From positions 186,001-250,000 of the forward strand of contig NZ_AKGD01000004.1 of assembly GCF_000271305.1 (NCBI RefSeq): a stretch of DNA of 64,000 nt. The letters are read 5' to 3'. This document shows positions 16,339 through 25,272 of the stretch, in pieces (the stretch's first letter is position 1; each line of letters opens with the position of its first letter). The translations under genes and the position numbers were made by a program. Under the pieces are notes generated by a model. It ran no database searches. It was not told the DNA's origin and saw only the letters and a list, made by a program, of their open reading frames with translations. The stretch comes from Hydrocarboniphaga effusa AP103. GTDB taxonomy: Bacteria > Pseudomonadota > Gammaproteobacteria > Nevskiales > Nevskiaceae.

Positions 16339-16698
16339 TCAACTAGATCGCGTGTTCACATCGAACGCGATTGAGCGATCACATTCGAGGCGATCGAGTG
16401 CGTGCGAACGTAGCGCGCGCGCAGCCAAGGGGCCACCGGCATTGTGGTCCCCGCTCCAGCCCAGATCCACGAAGTCTCCATCCGTCAACTCCAGCCGCTC
16501 TCGGCGAAGGACGAGCCTGGGGGCGGGTCGCAACAGGGTCGCGATGGTTTGCAGATGCGCGCCCGGCAACAGGGGGTGTGGCCGGAAACTGCTTTGCAAT
16601 ATCTGACCATAGCGCTGTCCGCGCTGCGCCGGCTTGAGGGAATCCGTTCGCATGGCTTTTCGACTCTGGGCGGTTTCCGTGCGCATAGTGAAATTCAC
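16339..16698 (-). pseudogene. N-terminal remnant of a YheT-like alpha/beta hydrolase
   Basis: A 119-codon frame whose first part matches the start of YheT/UPF0017 hydrolases: FRPHPLLPGAHLQTI, then RRERLELTDGDFVDLGW. The similarity stops at GGPLA, before the nucleophile elbow and all catalytic residues; about 200 C-terminal residues are missing and the remaining 25 codons look random. It is a broken gene between the ars and copper modules, consistent with a recombination scar inside the island. Confidence 0.6.
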
Positions 16699-16808
16699 CT
16701 TTAGACGAGACGATTGCGAGCAGTCGCACCAATTCCTCGGGTTAAGGCCGGCCCGACAGCATCATGCCGTCCGGACCGGCAGCCGACTTACATCATCTCT
16801 GCACCACG

Positions 16809-17234
16809 CTATTTCGGCTTCTTGTGCGCCGCCAACCAGCGATCCAGCTCGGCGATTTCCTTTTTCTGCGCGACGATGATGCTCTTGGCCATCTTTAGCA
16901 TGTCCGCATCCTTCCCCTTCTTGAGCTGGGCTTCGGACATATCGACGGCCATCTGGTGGTGCTTGCGCATGTTGGCTGCGAAGTCATAGTCCGCGTCACC
17001 GGTCATGGACATGCCGTCCATATGCTTCATGCCACCCATATCCTTCATGCCTTCGCCGCATTTGCCTTCCGCGGTCTTGGCGGTTTCGGCCGCGGCCAGT
17101 TGGTAGCCCTTGCCAAGGTCGGTGGCTTTGAATACTGAGGACTGATCCGCACTGGCAGGCGCGCCGGCGAGCGCAAACACTGCGCCCAGTGCGAGCGCAA
17201 TAGGTTTCCTGGTGAATCGATTCGACTTATTCAT
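16809..17234 (-). CDS. Secreted DUF305 protein with bufferin/HvfA-like N-terminal segment
   Basis: A 141-residue protein with GGAGAAG ribosome site. A signal peptide ends near GAPASA. Residues about 33-63 read VFKATDLGKGYQLAAAE and then EGKCGEG, the pattern of BufA1/HvfA-type RiPP precursors, which carry EGKCGEG repeats modified at Cys by an MNIO enzyme. It continues into a Met/His-rich linker (KDMGGMKHMDGMSM) and a DUF305 four-helix module (MRKHHQMAVDMSEAQLKKG...IAELDRWLA). DUF305 proteins are linked to copper. No MNIO partner gene (bufB/hvfB) is seen in the window. It probably buffers periplasmic Cu. Confidence 0.75.
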   Translation of the reverse strand: MNKSNRFTRKPIALALGAVFALAGAPASADQSSVFKATDLGKGYQLAAAETAKTAEGKCGEGMKDMGGMKHMDGMSMTGDADYDFAANMRKHHQMAVDMSEAQLKKGKDADMLKMAKSIIVAQKKEIAELDRWLAAHKKPK

Positions 17235-17333
17235 GCTGACTTCTCCATTGGTGATATGACCCGTTTGGGTCGTAGCAAACTAATTTGCAAAAAGTGGTGT
17301 CAGCGCGACTCCTGTGGGGTCCGCACCTCTTGG

Positions 17334-17534
17334 CTATGCTTCCTGGCGATGCCACCACGCGTCGGCGAACAGGCCCAGCGACAACAAAGCCAGGACCGTG
17401 GCGTCTGCGAACAGATGCGTAGAACTCAATCCCAGCAGCGGACCGAATAGATCTGCGATCCAGGCTCCGAGCAGAGCCACGAATGCGGCAAACCACAAAA
17501 GTCGCGCGCACCGCACTGCGAAGGCGGGGCTCAT
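17334..17534 (-). CDS. Small two-helix membrane protein, unknown
   Basis: A 66-residue protein starting at the ATG at 17534, which overlaps the stop of the Csp-like gene by ATGA. It has two hydrophobic segments (WFAAFVALLGAWIADLFG and ATVLALLSLGLFADAWW). No family is recognised. The coupling to a copper-storage-like gene suggests a shared role in copper handling. Confidence 0.55.
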   Translation of the reverse strand: MSPAFAVRCARLLWFAAFVALLGAWIADLFGPLLGLSSTHLFADATVLALLSLGLFADAWWHRQEA

Positions 17535-17890
17535 GCCGCTACCCCTCGAGGCGGGACGGTGAAGCGAAGCACTTGCAGGCAGCTCTGGGCCAAGACCTGG
17601 CAAATCTGGACACAGTCCTGCATCCCGGACACTTCTTGGAGTGTCTCGGCAGAGGCGCGGCTGACCGTCGCGCAGGCCTGAACTACGGTGTGCCGCTCAG
17701 GTGCCCTGGCCATCAGAAAGTGCGCAGTCACCAGGCTGAGTTCCGCACAGTTCAATAGTGTCGCGGCTGGGTCCGTGCCGACCCGAACTTCCGCCCCTTT
17801 CGGTCGCAGTGCAGCCTCGGAACACAGGCGTTGGCATTCGAGGCAGGCCTCGATGCAGAGCTGGATAGAAGGCGCTTCGACATCGGGCAT
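17531..17890 (-). CDS. Cys-rich four-helix bundle protein, DUF326/copper-storage (Csp)-like
   Basis: About 119 residues from the ATG at 17890 (GGAGTGA upstream). Cys spacing CIEACLECQRLC near the start, single Cys in LLNCAEL and VQACATV, and CVQICQVLAQSC near the end match DUF326/Csp proteins, which line a helical bundle with thiols to store Cu(I). Some family cysteines are absent (about 9 present). There is no signal peptide, so a cytosolic location is likely. It is coupled to the small membrane protein and lies upstream of the DUF305 gene. Confidence 0.72.
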   Translation of the reverse strand: MPDVEAPSIQLCIEACLECQRLCSEAALRPKGAEVRVGTDPAATLLNCAELSLVTAHFLMARAPERHTVVQACATVSRASAETLQEVSGMQDCVQICQVLAQSCLQVLRFTVPPRGVAA

Positions 17891-18090
17891 GGCGGTCACT
17901 CCGACTTTTACGGTTGTTCGTTCGCGATATCGGGGCAGTTGGCATGCCAGCACGGGAAGGGCTTTCTGCGTCAGCGTCTTACAGCCGTAAACCCTGGATA
18001 GTCGTCCATTCAGAAAGCGTGGGATTTACAGGTCTGTGGACGCTTCTCCATGCAGACTGCAACTCTTGGCTCAGCGAGTTGGGGCGGAAG

Positions 18091-18117
18091 GAAACGGGGC
18101 GCCCTCTGGCGCCCCGT
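18091..18117 (-). terminator. Strong hairpin terminator of the cus operon
   Basis: ACGGGGCGCC (18094-18103) and GGCGCCCCGT (18108-18117) form a perfect 10-bp stem with a CTCT loop. Read on the minus strand it lies just after the stop of the 18125-18517 gene and is followed by TTTCCTTCC. It should end the cusCBA transcript. Confidence 0.7.
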
Positions 18118-18124
18118 TCGTCTA

Positions 18125-18517
18125 CTAGTGACCTGCTTGACGCCGACAAGGCTCAGCAGCGAAACGTCCCGGGTCCTTCACCGCCATGACGGCTTCGTAG
18201 GAACCGGGCGACGTCGAGCGGGTCGGGCAGCCCTCGTGTTCGACGCCGGCCTTCGGGCCCCAGTGCGCGGGGTCCTTGACGGACATCACCGCTTCGAACG
18301 ACCCCGGAAGTCCCTCGCTGCGCGGCGATATTGGGGCATCCCCGGCAGCTTTAGGACCGTAGTGGCCCGGGTCCTTGACGCTCATGAGGGCCTCGAAGCT
18401 TCCGGGCACGGGGAATTCTTGTGCCGGTTGCGCCCAGGCGCCGGTGGAGGCAGCTCCGAGCAGCGCGGCGGCGGCCATGGAGCGGGTGAGACGAGTAGCA
18501 AGCAGATGGGTGTTCAT
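18125..18517 (-). CDS. Secreted protein with three PGSxEAxMxVKDP repeats, unknown function
   Basis: 130 residues from the ATG at 18517 (AAGGAG 6 bases upstream). A signal peptide ends near STGAWA. The mature protein is almost entirely three tandem repeats of about 24-30 residues: PGSFEALMSVKDPGHYGPKA, PGSFEAVMSVKDPAHWGPKA and PGSYEAVMAVKDPGRF. It has only two Cys, so metal binding would not be by thiols alone; His, Asp and Glu in VKDPxH are candidates. It is the last gene of the cus operon, just before the terminator. I do not recognise the family. Confidence 0.7.
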   Translation of the reverse strand: MNTHLLATRLTRSMAAAALLGAASTGAWAQPAQEFPVPGSFEALMSVKDPGHYGPKAAGDAPISPRSEGLPGSFEAVMSVKDPAHWGPKAGVEHEGCPTRSTSPGSYEAVMAVKDPGRFAAEPCRRQAGH

Positions 18518-18539
18518 GATGATCTCCTTGAGAGGAAAC

Positions 18540-18824
18540 TTAGGGGGCGGCTGGGATCGTGCCCCGAGGGCCGACCCAGCTCGTCGGTTGGGTCTGCGGC
18601 GCGGTGTCGCAGGGCGCCAGGAAGGCGACTTCGACACGGCGCTTGTTGGCGCCGTCCCAGAGCTGCCGCGTAACCGCCGGTGCCGGGCAAGGCATGGCCG
18701 GCGTGCTGGCGGAAAGGGAGTTACGAGGGCCGTAGGTCGGCGCGGCTTGTGCCGCCTGGACCAGGCTGATGATCGTGACCAGGCTCAGGCCGAGCCGGCG
18801 GATCTGGATGACTGCAGTGTTCAT
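18540..18824 (-). CDS. Small secreted hypothetical protein of the cus operon
   Basis: 94 residues from the ATG at 18824 (AGAGGTC upstream). The signal peptide (IRRLGLSLVTIISLVQAAQA) ends before a mature part with two Cys (PCPAPAVTRQLWDG and LAPCDTAP) that might form a disulphide. No family is recognised. It is 22 bp upstream of the repeat-protein gene and 102 bp downstream of the Cys-rich protein gene. Confidence 0.55.
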   Translation of the reverse strand: MNTAVIQIRRLGLSLVTIISLVQAAQAAPTYGPRNSLSASTPAMPCPAPAVTRQLWDGANKRRVEVAFLAPCDTAPQTQPTSWVGPRGTIPAAP

Positions 18825-18926
18825 GGATGACCTCTTCGGGCAACAGGAATGCAAGGCATGACGGGCATGCCGGTCTTTGTTGTCGAGGTGAATCCAGGCC
18901 CGCGCTGGTGCGAGCCCTCGCCGCTC

Positions 18927-19328
18927 CTACAGTCGCAGGCGGGCCGTCACCAGGTAGGTACGGGTTCCGGCGAAGCGCGGCGGCGTGCCGGGGACCGTCA
19001 ATGGCGGTGGATGCCAGACCCAGTCGGGCGCAAGGCCGGACAACCGCGGCAGCAGAGCGGGAGGTTTGTCGCCGGAGAAGTTTGGCAGCGCGTCGGCTTC
19101 GGCGTCCTTGACCTGTGCCTGCAGGGCGACAACCTGCTTGCAGCATTTGCCGACGCCGCTGCTGACGTGCGGACATGGCGCCATGACGTCGGTGCAACAG
19201 CAACGCTGCTGCATGGATTCGGCGTCATGGGCACAGGCCAGCGCGACCCGCCACGGCAACAGCGTCGCCAAGATGACCAGAACGGCCCAGACTCCTCGGC
19301 GCACGCGATTGCTCCTGCCCGGTCTCAT
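18927..19328 (-). CDS. Cys-rich secreted metal-resistance protein (DUF2946/CopL-like)
   Basis: 133 residues from the ATG at 19328; a longer frame upstream is a shadow of cusA. A signal segment (GVWAVLVILATLLPWRVALA) is followed by a dense thiol cluster CAHDAESMQQRCCCTD, CPHV and KCCKQ, then a Pro-rich tail. Small Cys-rich periplasmic proteins are common partners of cus/cop operons. It follows cusA by 44 bp. Confidence 0.6.
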   Translation of the reverse strand: MRPGRSNRVRRGVWAVLVILATLLPWRVALACAHDAESMQQRCCCTDVMAPCPHVSSGVGKCCKQVVALQAQVKDAEADALPNFSGDKPPALLPRLSGLAPDWVWHPPPLTVPGTPPRFAGTRTYLVTARLRL

Positions 19329-19372
19329 GGATTTGGACCCGGCTGCGGCGTTGCCGTTCCGGCGAAGGTCTG

Positions 19373-22300
19373 TCACCGGCGCCCTTCCGTCGGCAGCCGA
19401 TGTCCGCGAATCAGCAGGTATGCCGCCGGCAGCACGATCATCGACAACAAGGGAGCGGTGATCATGCCGCCCACCATCGGCGCCGCGATGCGCTGCATGA
19501 CCTCGCTGCCGGCACCCGCGCCGATGAACAAAGGCACCAGGCCCGCGACGATGACCGCCACAGTCATGGCTTTCGGGCGTACACGCAGCACGGCCCCCTC
19601 GATCAGGGCCTCGCGCAGGTCGGCTTGGGTGCGCATCTGGCCACGCTCCTGCCGCTCGCCGATGGCGTTGTCCAGGTAGATCAGCATCACCACGCCGAAC
19701 TCTGCGGATACGCCGGCCAAGGCAATGAAACCGACACCGGAAGCGACCGACAGGTGATGGCCCAGCAGGTAGATCAGCCAAAACCCGCCAACCAGGGCGA
19801 AGGGCAGCGTGGCCATGATCAACGTCGCCGAAGCCGCGCTGCGGAAGGTCAGATACAACAGCAGGAAAATGATCGCCAGCGTGAAGGGCACGACGACCTG
19901 CAGGCGCTTGGTGGCCCGCTCGAGATACTCGAATTGTCCCGACCAAGCGACCGAGTATCCGGCCGGCAGCTGCACCTGCTCGGCCACGGCCTTGCGCGCC
20001 TCGGCGACGTAACCCCCGAGGTCACGGCCACGGATGTCGACATAAATCCAGCCGTTCGGTCGAGCGTTCTCCGACTTGATCATGGGCGGACCATCGGTGA
20101 TCTGTACTGTCGCGAGACTGCCCAATGTGATGGTCTCGCCGCGCATCGTCACCAGCGGCAGGTCTCTGAGGTCCTGCACCGAATCCCGCAGCGCCCGCGG
20201 ATAGCGCAGGTTGATCGGAAAGCGCTGCAGCCCCTCAACCGTCTCGCCGATGTTCTCGCCGCCGATCGCCAGGGAGACGAAGCGCTGCACATCGGCGATG
20301 CTCATGCCGTAGCGGGCCGCCGCGAGGCGGTCGGGAACGACCTCGATGTAGCGTCCGCCGGAAACCCGCTCGGAGAAGGCCGAGACAGTACCGGGCACCT
20401 GCTTCAACACGGTCTCGATCTGGGCACCGACTCGCTCGATCACCGCCAGATCGGGCCCCGCGATCTTGATGCCCACCGGCGACTTGATGCCGGTCGCCAG
20501 CATGTCGATGCGGTTGCGGATCGGCTGGACCCAGAGATTGCCCATGCCCGGAATCTTCAACGCCGCATCCATTTCCTCGATCAACTTTTCGGTGGTCATG
20601 CCGTCCCGCCACTCCGAGCGAGGCTTGAGCCGGACCGTGGTCTCGACCATCTCCAGCGGCGCCGGGTCGGTCGCCGACTCGGCGCGTCCGATCTTGCCGA
20701 AAACCCGCTGCACCTCGGGAAAGGTCTTCAGGATGCGATCGGTCTGCTGCAGCACCTCGGCGGCCTTACCGACGGCAAGGCCCGGCAGCGCGGTCGGCAT
20801 ATACAGGAGGTCGCCCTCGTCCAGTGGTGGCATGAACTCGCTGCCGAGCCGCGTGGCTGGCCATAGCGTCGCCAGGGCAGCGAGCAGCGCGATCACCAGC
20901 GTCGCACGGGGGTACGCCAGCACCTTGTCGATCACCGGTCGATAAACCGCAATCAGCGCTCGATTCAGGGGATTGGCGGTCTCGTCCAGGATTCGGCCCC
21001 GGATGAAGGCCACCATCAGGACGGGGATCAGCGTGACCGACAGAGCGGCTGCGGCCGCCATCGCGTAGGTCTTGGTGTAAGCCAGGGGCGCGAACAGCCG
21101 ACCCTCCTGGGCCTCCAGGGTGAAGACCGGCACGAAGGACAGGGTGATGATCAGCAGCGAGAAAAACAGTGCCGGCCCCACCTCGCCGGCAGCAGCCGCC
21201 ATCAGTTCTAGCCTCTCTGCCCCGGCGGGGTCCCGCCCCTCATGCGCGTGTCGCCACTGCTCCAGCTTCTTATGCGCGTTCTCGATCATGACCACCGCCG
21301 CGTCCACCATCGCACCGACGGCGATGGCGATGCCGCCCAGCGACATGATGTTGGCGTTGATGCCCTGGGCGTGCATGACGATGAATGCCGCCAGGATGCC
21401 AATCGGCAGGGTAATGATGGCTACAAGCGCCGAGCGTAGGTGCCAGAGAAACAGTGCGCAGACGAGCGCCACGACCAGAAACTCCTCCAGCAACTTGTGC
21501 GACAGGTTCTCCACGGCACGGTCGATCAGCGCTGAGCGATCATAGGTCTCCACGACTTCGACACCCTCGGGCAGGCTGGCCTTCAGGGTTTCGAGCTTCG
21601 CCTTGACGGCCTCAATCGTCGATTGGGCGTTCTCGCCAGAGCGCAGCACGATCACGCCGCCAACGACCTCGCCCTCCCCGTCCAGTTCAGCGATGCCTCG
21701 CCGGGTCTCCGGGCCGATCTGCACGGCCGCGACATCGCGCAGCAAGATCGGCGTGCCGTTGTCTCCGAGTCCCACGGGAATCTCGCGGAAGTCGTCGAGC
21801 GACTTCAGATAGCCCCGCGCGCGAACCATGTACTCAGTCTCAGCCAGCTCCAGAACCGAGCCACCCGATTCGCCATTGGCGGCCTGCACCGCGGCGATGA
21901 CCGTGTCCAGAGGCAAGCGATAGGCACGCAGCCGGTCCGGATCGAGCACAATCTGGTACTGGCGGTTGAAGCCGCCGATCGTGGCGACCTCGGCCACGTT
22001 CGGCACTGTCTTCAGTTCGTACTTGAGAAACCAGTCCTGCAGTGCGCGCAGCTGGCTGATGTCGTTCTTTCCCGTGCGATCGACCAAGGCGTACTCGTAG
22101 ATCCAGCCGACCCCAGTGGCGTCGGGCCCCAGCGCCGCGCGCGCCGTTACCGGCAGCCGGCCCTGGACCTGCGACAGGTATTCCAGCACGCGAGACCGCG
22201 CCCAGTAGAGATCGACGCCGTCTTCGAACAGCACATAGACGAAAGACTCGCCGAACAGCGAGTAGCCGCGGACCGTCTTGGCGTGCGGCACTGACAACAG

Positions 22301-22516
22301 CGTCGTGGTCAGTGGATAGGTAACCTGGTCCTCCACGACCTGCGGCGCCTGCCCTGGATAGACGGTCCGGACGATCACCTGCGTGTCGGACAAATCGGGA
22401 ATCGCGTCGAGCGGCGTACGCGCCGCCGAGTACAGGCCCCAGGCTGTCACCAACAGCGTGGCCAAGAGCACCAGGAAGCGGTTGTGGACCGACCAATGGA
22501 TCAAGCGGGCGATCAC
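19373..22516 (-). CDS. cusA: Copper/silver RND efflux pump CusA
   Basis: 1047 residues, normal HME-RND length. The TM4 signature IAVGAMVDAAVVMIENAHKK is that of the Cu(I)/Ag(I) class. All three methionines of the E. coli CusA periplasmic binding triad have counterparts (in PLEMVETT, NRIDMLATG and ARYGMSIAD). It exports Cu(I)/Ag(I) from periplasm or cytosol with CusB and CusC. Its start overlaps the cusB stop by 4 bases. Confidence 0.94.
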   Translation of the reverse strand: MIARLIHWSVHNRFLVLLATLLVTAWGLYSAARTPLDAIPDLSDTQVIVRTVYPGQAPQVVEDQVTYPLTTTLLSVPHAKTVRGYSLFGESFVYVLFEDGVDLYWARSRVLEYLSQVQGRLPVTARAALGPDATGVGWIYEYALVDRTGKNDISQLRALQDWFLKYELKTVPNVAEVATIGGFNRQYQIVLDPDRLRAYRLPLDTVIAAVQAANGESGGSVLELAETEYMVRARGYLKSLDDFREIPVGLGDNGTPILLRDVAAVQIGPETRRGIAELDGEGEVVGGVIVLRSGENAQSTIEAVKAKLETLKASLPEGVEVVETYDRSALIDRAVENLSHKLLEEFLVVALVCALFLWHLRSALVAIITLPIGILAAFIVMHAQGINANIMSLGGIAIAVGAMVDAAVVMIENAHKKLEQWRHAHEGRDPAGAERLELMAAAAGEVGPALFFSLLIITLSFVPVFTLEAQEGRLFAPLAYTKTYAMAAAAALSVTLIPVLMVAFIRGRILDETANPLNRALIAVYRPVIDKVLAYPRATLVIALLAALATLWPATRLGSEFMPPLDEGDLLYMPTALPGLAVGKAAEVLQQTDRILKTFPEVQRVFGKIGRAESATDPAPLEMVETTVRLKPRSEWRDGMTTEKLIEEMDAALKIPGMGNLWVQPIRNRIDMLATGIKSPVGIKIAGPDLAVIERVGAQIETVLKQVPGTVSAFSERVSGGRYIEVVPDRLAAARYGMSIADVQRFVSLAIGGENIGETVEGLQRFPINLRYPRALRDSVQDLRDLPLVTMRGETITLGSLATVQITDGPPMIKSENARPNGWIYVDIRGRDLGGYVAEARKAVAEQVQLPAGYSVAWSGQFEYLERATKRLQVVVPFTLAIIFLLLYLTFRSAASATLIMATLPFALVGGFWLIYLLGHHLSVASGVGFIALAGVSAEFGVVMLIYLDNAIGERQERGQMRTQADLREALIEGAVLRVRPKAMTVAVIVAGLVPLFIGAGAGSEVMQRIAAPMVGGMITAPLLSMIVLPAAYLLIRGHRLPTEGRR

Positions 22517-23895
22517 GGCGCCGGCTCCGGGGCCATGGTCGCCTCATCCGTGGTTGCCGGGCCGCCCATGCGCTGGTAGGCGCCGCGCAGGCTGGCCTCG
22601 GAGTCCAGCAGGAACTGGCCGGATACGACCACCTGCTGCCCTTCGGAAAGGCCCGACAGGATCACCGTCTGGTCCTGCCGCTCGGGGCCCAGCTCCACGT
22701 GAACCGGCCGGTAGCGGCCGGCGGCCTCGGCCACCAATACCACGCTGCGATCGCCGGTACGGATGACGGCCTCGCTCGGGACCATGACGACGTCGCGCTT
22801 CGCCCCCCCGAAGAGGGTTACGTCGGCGAACATGCCGGGCTTGAGTGCCAGGTCGGGATTGTCGAACACCAGGCGCACCTTCAGCGTCCGGGTCTGGGTG
22901 TCGAGCATCGGGTACACATAGTCGACGACGCCTTCGAACACGCGATCAGGCTGGCTCTTCAGGCGCGCCTCCGCGGTTCTGCCTACGGCAACCCAGCTGG
23001 CCTGCGTTTCGGGCACCTCGACCAGGATCCAGATGCTGGACAGGTCGGCGAGCTTCATCAGAGGCATGCCCGGGGTCACCTGCCCTCCTTCGCGGACCAT
23101 CAGCTCGGTGACGACGCCGGCTTGCGGCGCCACGATGCCTACTTGGCGCTGCGGACCACCCGAACCGCCTCCAACGCCCAGTAGGTTGAGCCGGGTCTTG
23201 GCGGCATCGATGAGCGTTGGATCGCCCAGTTTGCGGGCCAGGGCCAGTTCCTCTTGTGCCGCTAGAAGGTCGGGGGCATAGACTCCCGCCACGACCTGAC
23301 CGCGACGCACGGTATCGCCGACGGCCCGGACTTCCAGGCGCTCGACCCAGCCGGCGGCGCGGGCTTCTACCGATACGATGCGACGCTCGTCGACCGCGAC
23401 ACTACCGACGGCATCGATACGCTGCCAAAAAGTGCCGCGTTCGACCGGTGCGGTGCGCATACCCAGGTTCTGGGCCATGCGCGGGTCGATCTCGATCGTC
23501 ATGCCTGCGCCGTCTGGCGTGGCCGACCCCTCGGCATACTTCGGCAGCAGATCCATGTCCATGAAGGGCGATTTGCCGGGCCTGTCGAAATGCACCTCCG
23601 GCTTCATGGGGTCGTACCAGTACAGCACCCGGCGCTCGGCTGCAGAGTTCTTGACCGGCGTGGCGGCAGGCTGGTCTTCCCGCTTCACCAGCTTCATGCC
23701 GCAAATCGGGCAGTTGCCGGGATGGTCCTGGCGCACCTGCGGATGCATCGGGCAGGTCCAATACGCTTGGCCCTGGGCATCCATCTTCTTCACCAGCGTA
23801 TGGCTGTGCCCGGGCCGCTCCTGCGCGTACCACCAGCCACCGCCGGCGGCCGCCGCAAGCACGAGGGTCAGAGCAATCAAGATCTTCTTATTCAT
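22513..23895 (-). CDS. cusB: Membrane-fusion protein CusB with heavy-metal-binding domains
   Basis: About 460 residues from the ATG at 23895; 40 extra codons upstream lie in cusC and are discarded. One N-terminal membrane anchor (ILIALTLVLAAAAGGGWWYA) is followed by two HMBD modules: YWTCPMHPQVRQDHPGNCPI and a degenerate DPMKPEVHFDRPGKSPFMDM copy without cysteines. Then come the usual lipoyl, hairpin and beta-barrel regions. It delivers Cu/Ag to CusA. The start overlaps the end of cusC by 8 bases. Confidence 0.92.
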   Translation of the reverse strand: MNKKILIALTLVLAAAAGGGWWYAQERPGHSHTLVKKMDAQGQAYWTCPMHPQVRQDHPGNCPICGMKLVKREDQPAATPVKNSAAERRVLYWYDPMKPEVHFDRPGKSPFMDMDLLPKYAEGSATPDGAGMTIEIDPRMAQNLGMRTAPVERGTFWQRIDAVGSVAVDERRIVSVEARAAGWVERLEVRAVGDTVRRGQVVAGVYAPDLLAAQEELALARKLGDPTLIDAAKTRLNLLGVGGGSGGPQRQVGIVAPQAGVVTELMVREGGQVTPGMPLMKLADLSSIWILVEVPETQASWVAVGRTAEARLKSQPDRVFEGVVDYVYPMLDTQTRTLKVRLVFDNPDLALKPGMFADVTLFGGAKRDVVMVPSEAVIRTGDRSVVLVAEAAGRYRPVHVELGPERQDQTVILSGLSEGQQVVVSGQFLLDSEASLRGAYQRMGGPATTDEATMAPEPAP

Positions 23896-25201
23896 GGTTT
23901 TGGTCTCCGGCACCCGAGGCATCCTCGAAGGCACCGAGATAGCTGAGTTGGATGTAGTGCATGGCCAGGTCGGACTGCAGGTCCAGGCGAGCCATTTGCA
24001 GTTCCAGGGCGCCACGACGAGCGTCGATCACATCGCGCAGCAGCCCACGTCCCGACCGCCAGCCCGCGAGCGAAGCGGTGACTCGATTTCCGCTCTGCGG
24101 AAGCAGGCCCTCGTCGTAGGATTTCAGTCGCGTCGTCAGCCGCTCCCAGTCCTGGTGATTGAGACGGGCTTCCGACAGTAACTGCCGACTGGCGTCGTCG
24201 ATCGCGGCCGCGGCCGCCTCCTGCTGGGCCCGGGCCGCGGCGACAGCGCGATCCTGGCGGTTGCGGGTGAAGACCGGCAGATCGATGCCTACCTGCAGCA
24301 TGGCCATCTCCGAGAACTCGGGCCGATAGCCGTAGCCGACTTCCACGCGCCAGTCCGGTTTGTAAGCGGCGGCGGCCAGATCGGCGTTGGTCTGGGCCAT
24401 GGCAACCTGGGCCGCGGCACCGGCCAGGTGCGGATGCTGCCGCACGCGTTCCAGCACGACTTCCAAAGGGGGCAATGCCGGCAGCACAGGCAGATCCGCA
24501 GTCACGGGACGGAACGCTTCGTCACCGATCCAGCGGGACAGCCCATTGCGGGCGTGCGCGATGCTCTGCTCGGCGGCTGCGACAGCGTCCTTCAGGCGGT
24601 CCGCTTCCTGGCGCGCGGTCAGGAATTCGGCTTGCGTGGCACCGCCGGTACGCAGCGCGATCTCGACGATCTGCATCTGCGTCTCGGCCTCCCGCAGGCC
24701 GTCGCGCGTCAAGCGCAGGGTCCGGTCGTACTTCCATGTCTGCAACCAGGCCAGGGCCGCGTCCCGCCGAACGCTGCGCCAGGCCAGGTGATGCTCGGCC
24801 TGGAGGCGCCCCGCTTCACGTTCGGACAGCTCACCCCGCAGGCGGCGCTTTTCCGCCCGCGGAAATTCCTGCATCAGGCCGGCTTGGATCTGCGTGTCGG
24901 AGTCGCGCCGCAGGGACCAGGCGTCGGACGTGTTGACGGGAACATCCTGAATACCGGTCACGAGCTGTGGATCCGGCAGCTGGCGCGCGGCGACTGCCGT
25001 TTCCAGCGCGGCGCTTGCCTGCGCCTCCAGGCCGATCAGGATGGGTTGGCCGGACACCGCCAGGCGCTCGACTTCACCGAGCGTCAGCGCGGCGCTGTCG
25101 GTTTCGGCCCAGGACGGCAGGACGGCAGCCGCCAGCACGACCGCGGCGACCGCCGACGGCCATCGGTACCGCGCAGGTGCGCGGCTACACAAGGGATACA
25201 T
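23888..25201 (-). CDS. cusC: Outer-membrane channel of the Cus system (TolC/OEP family)
   Basis: 437 residues with a signal peptide ending near LPSWA, then two OEP repeats of long helices (LSEREAGRLQAEHHLAWRSV, and LPVFTRNRQDRAVAAARAQQ in the second). It is the CusC/CzcC-like exit duct for the copper/silver pump and the first gene of the cus operon, which continues to the terminator near 18100. No CusF-type chaperone gene is present. Confidence 0.88.
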   Translation of the reverse strand: MYPLCSRAPARYRWPSAVAAVVLAAAVLPSWAETDSAALTLGEVERLAVSGQPILIGLEAQASAALETAVAARQLPDPQLVTGIQDVPVNTSDAWSLRRDSDTQIQAGLMQEFPRAEKRRLRGELSEREAGRLQAEHHLAWRSVRRDAALAWLQTWKYDRTLRLTRDGLREAETQMQIVEIALRTGGATQAEFLTARQEADRLKDAVAAAEQSIAHARNGLSRWIGDEAFRPVTADLPVLPALPPLEVVLERVRQHPHLAGAAAQVAMAQTNADLAAAAYKPDWRVEVGYGYRPEFSEMAMLQVGIDLPVFTRNRQDRAVAAARAQQEAAAAAIDDASRQLLSEARLNHQDWERLTTRLKSYDEGLLPQSGNRVTASLAGWRSGRGLLRDVIDARRGALELQMARLDLQSDLAMHYIQLSYLGAFEDASGAGDQNHE

Positions 25202-25272
25202 GCACTCTCTCCACGAAAGGGCCGCGTAGCGGCCTGTATCAGCTCAGGCGGTGCCCGAGCTGTGGCTATTCG

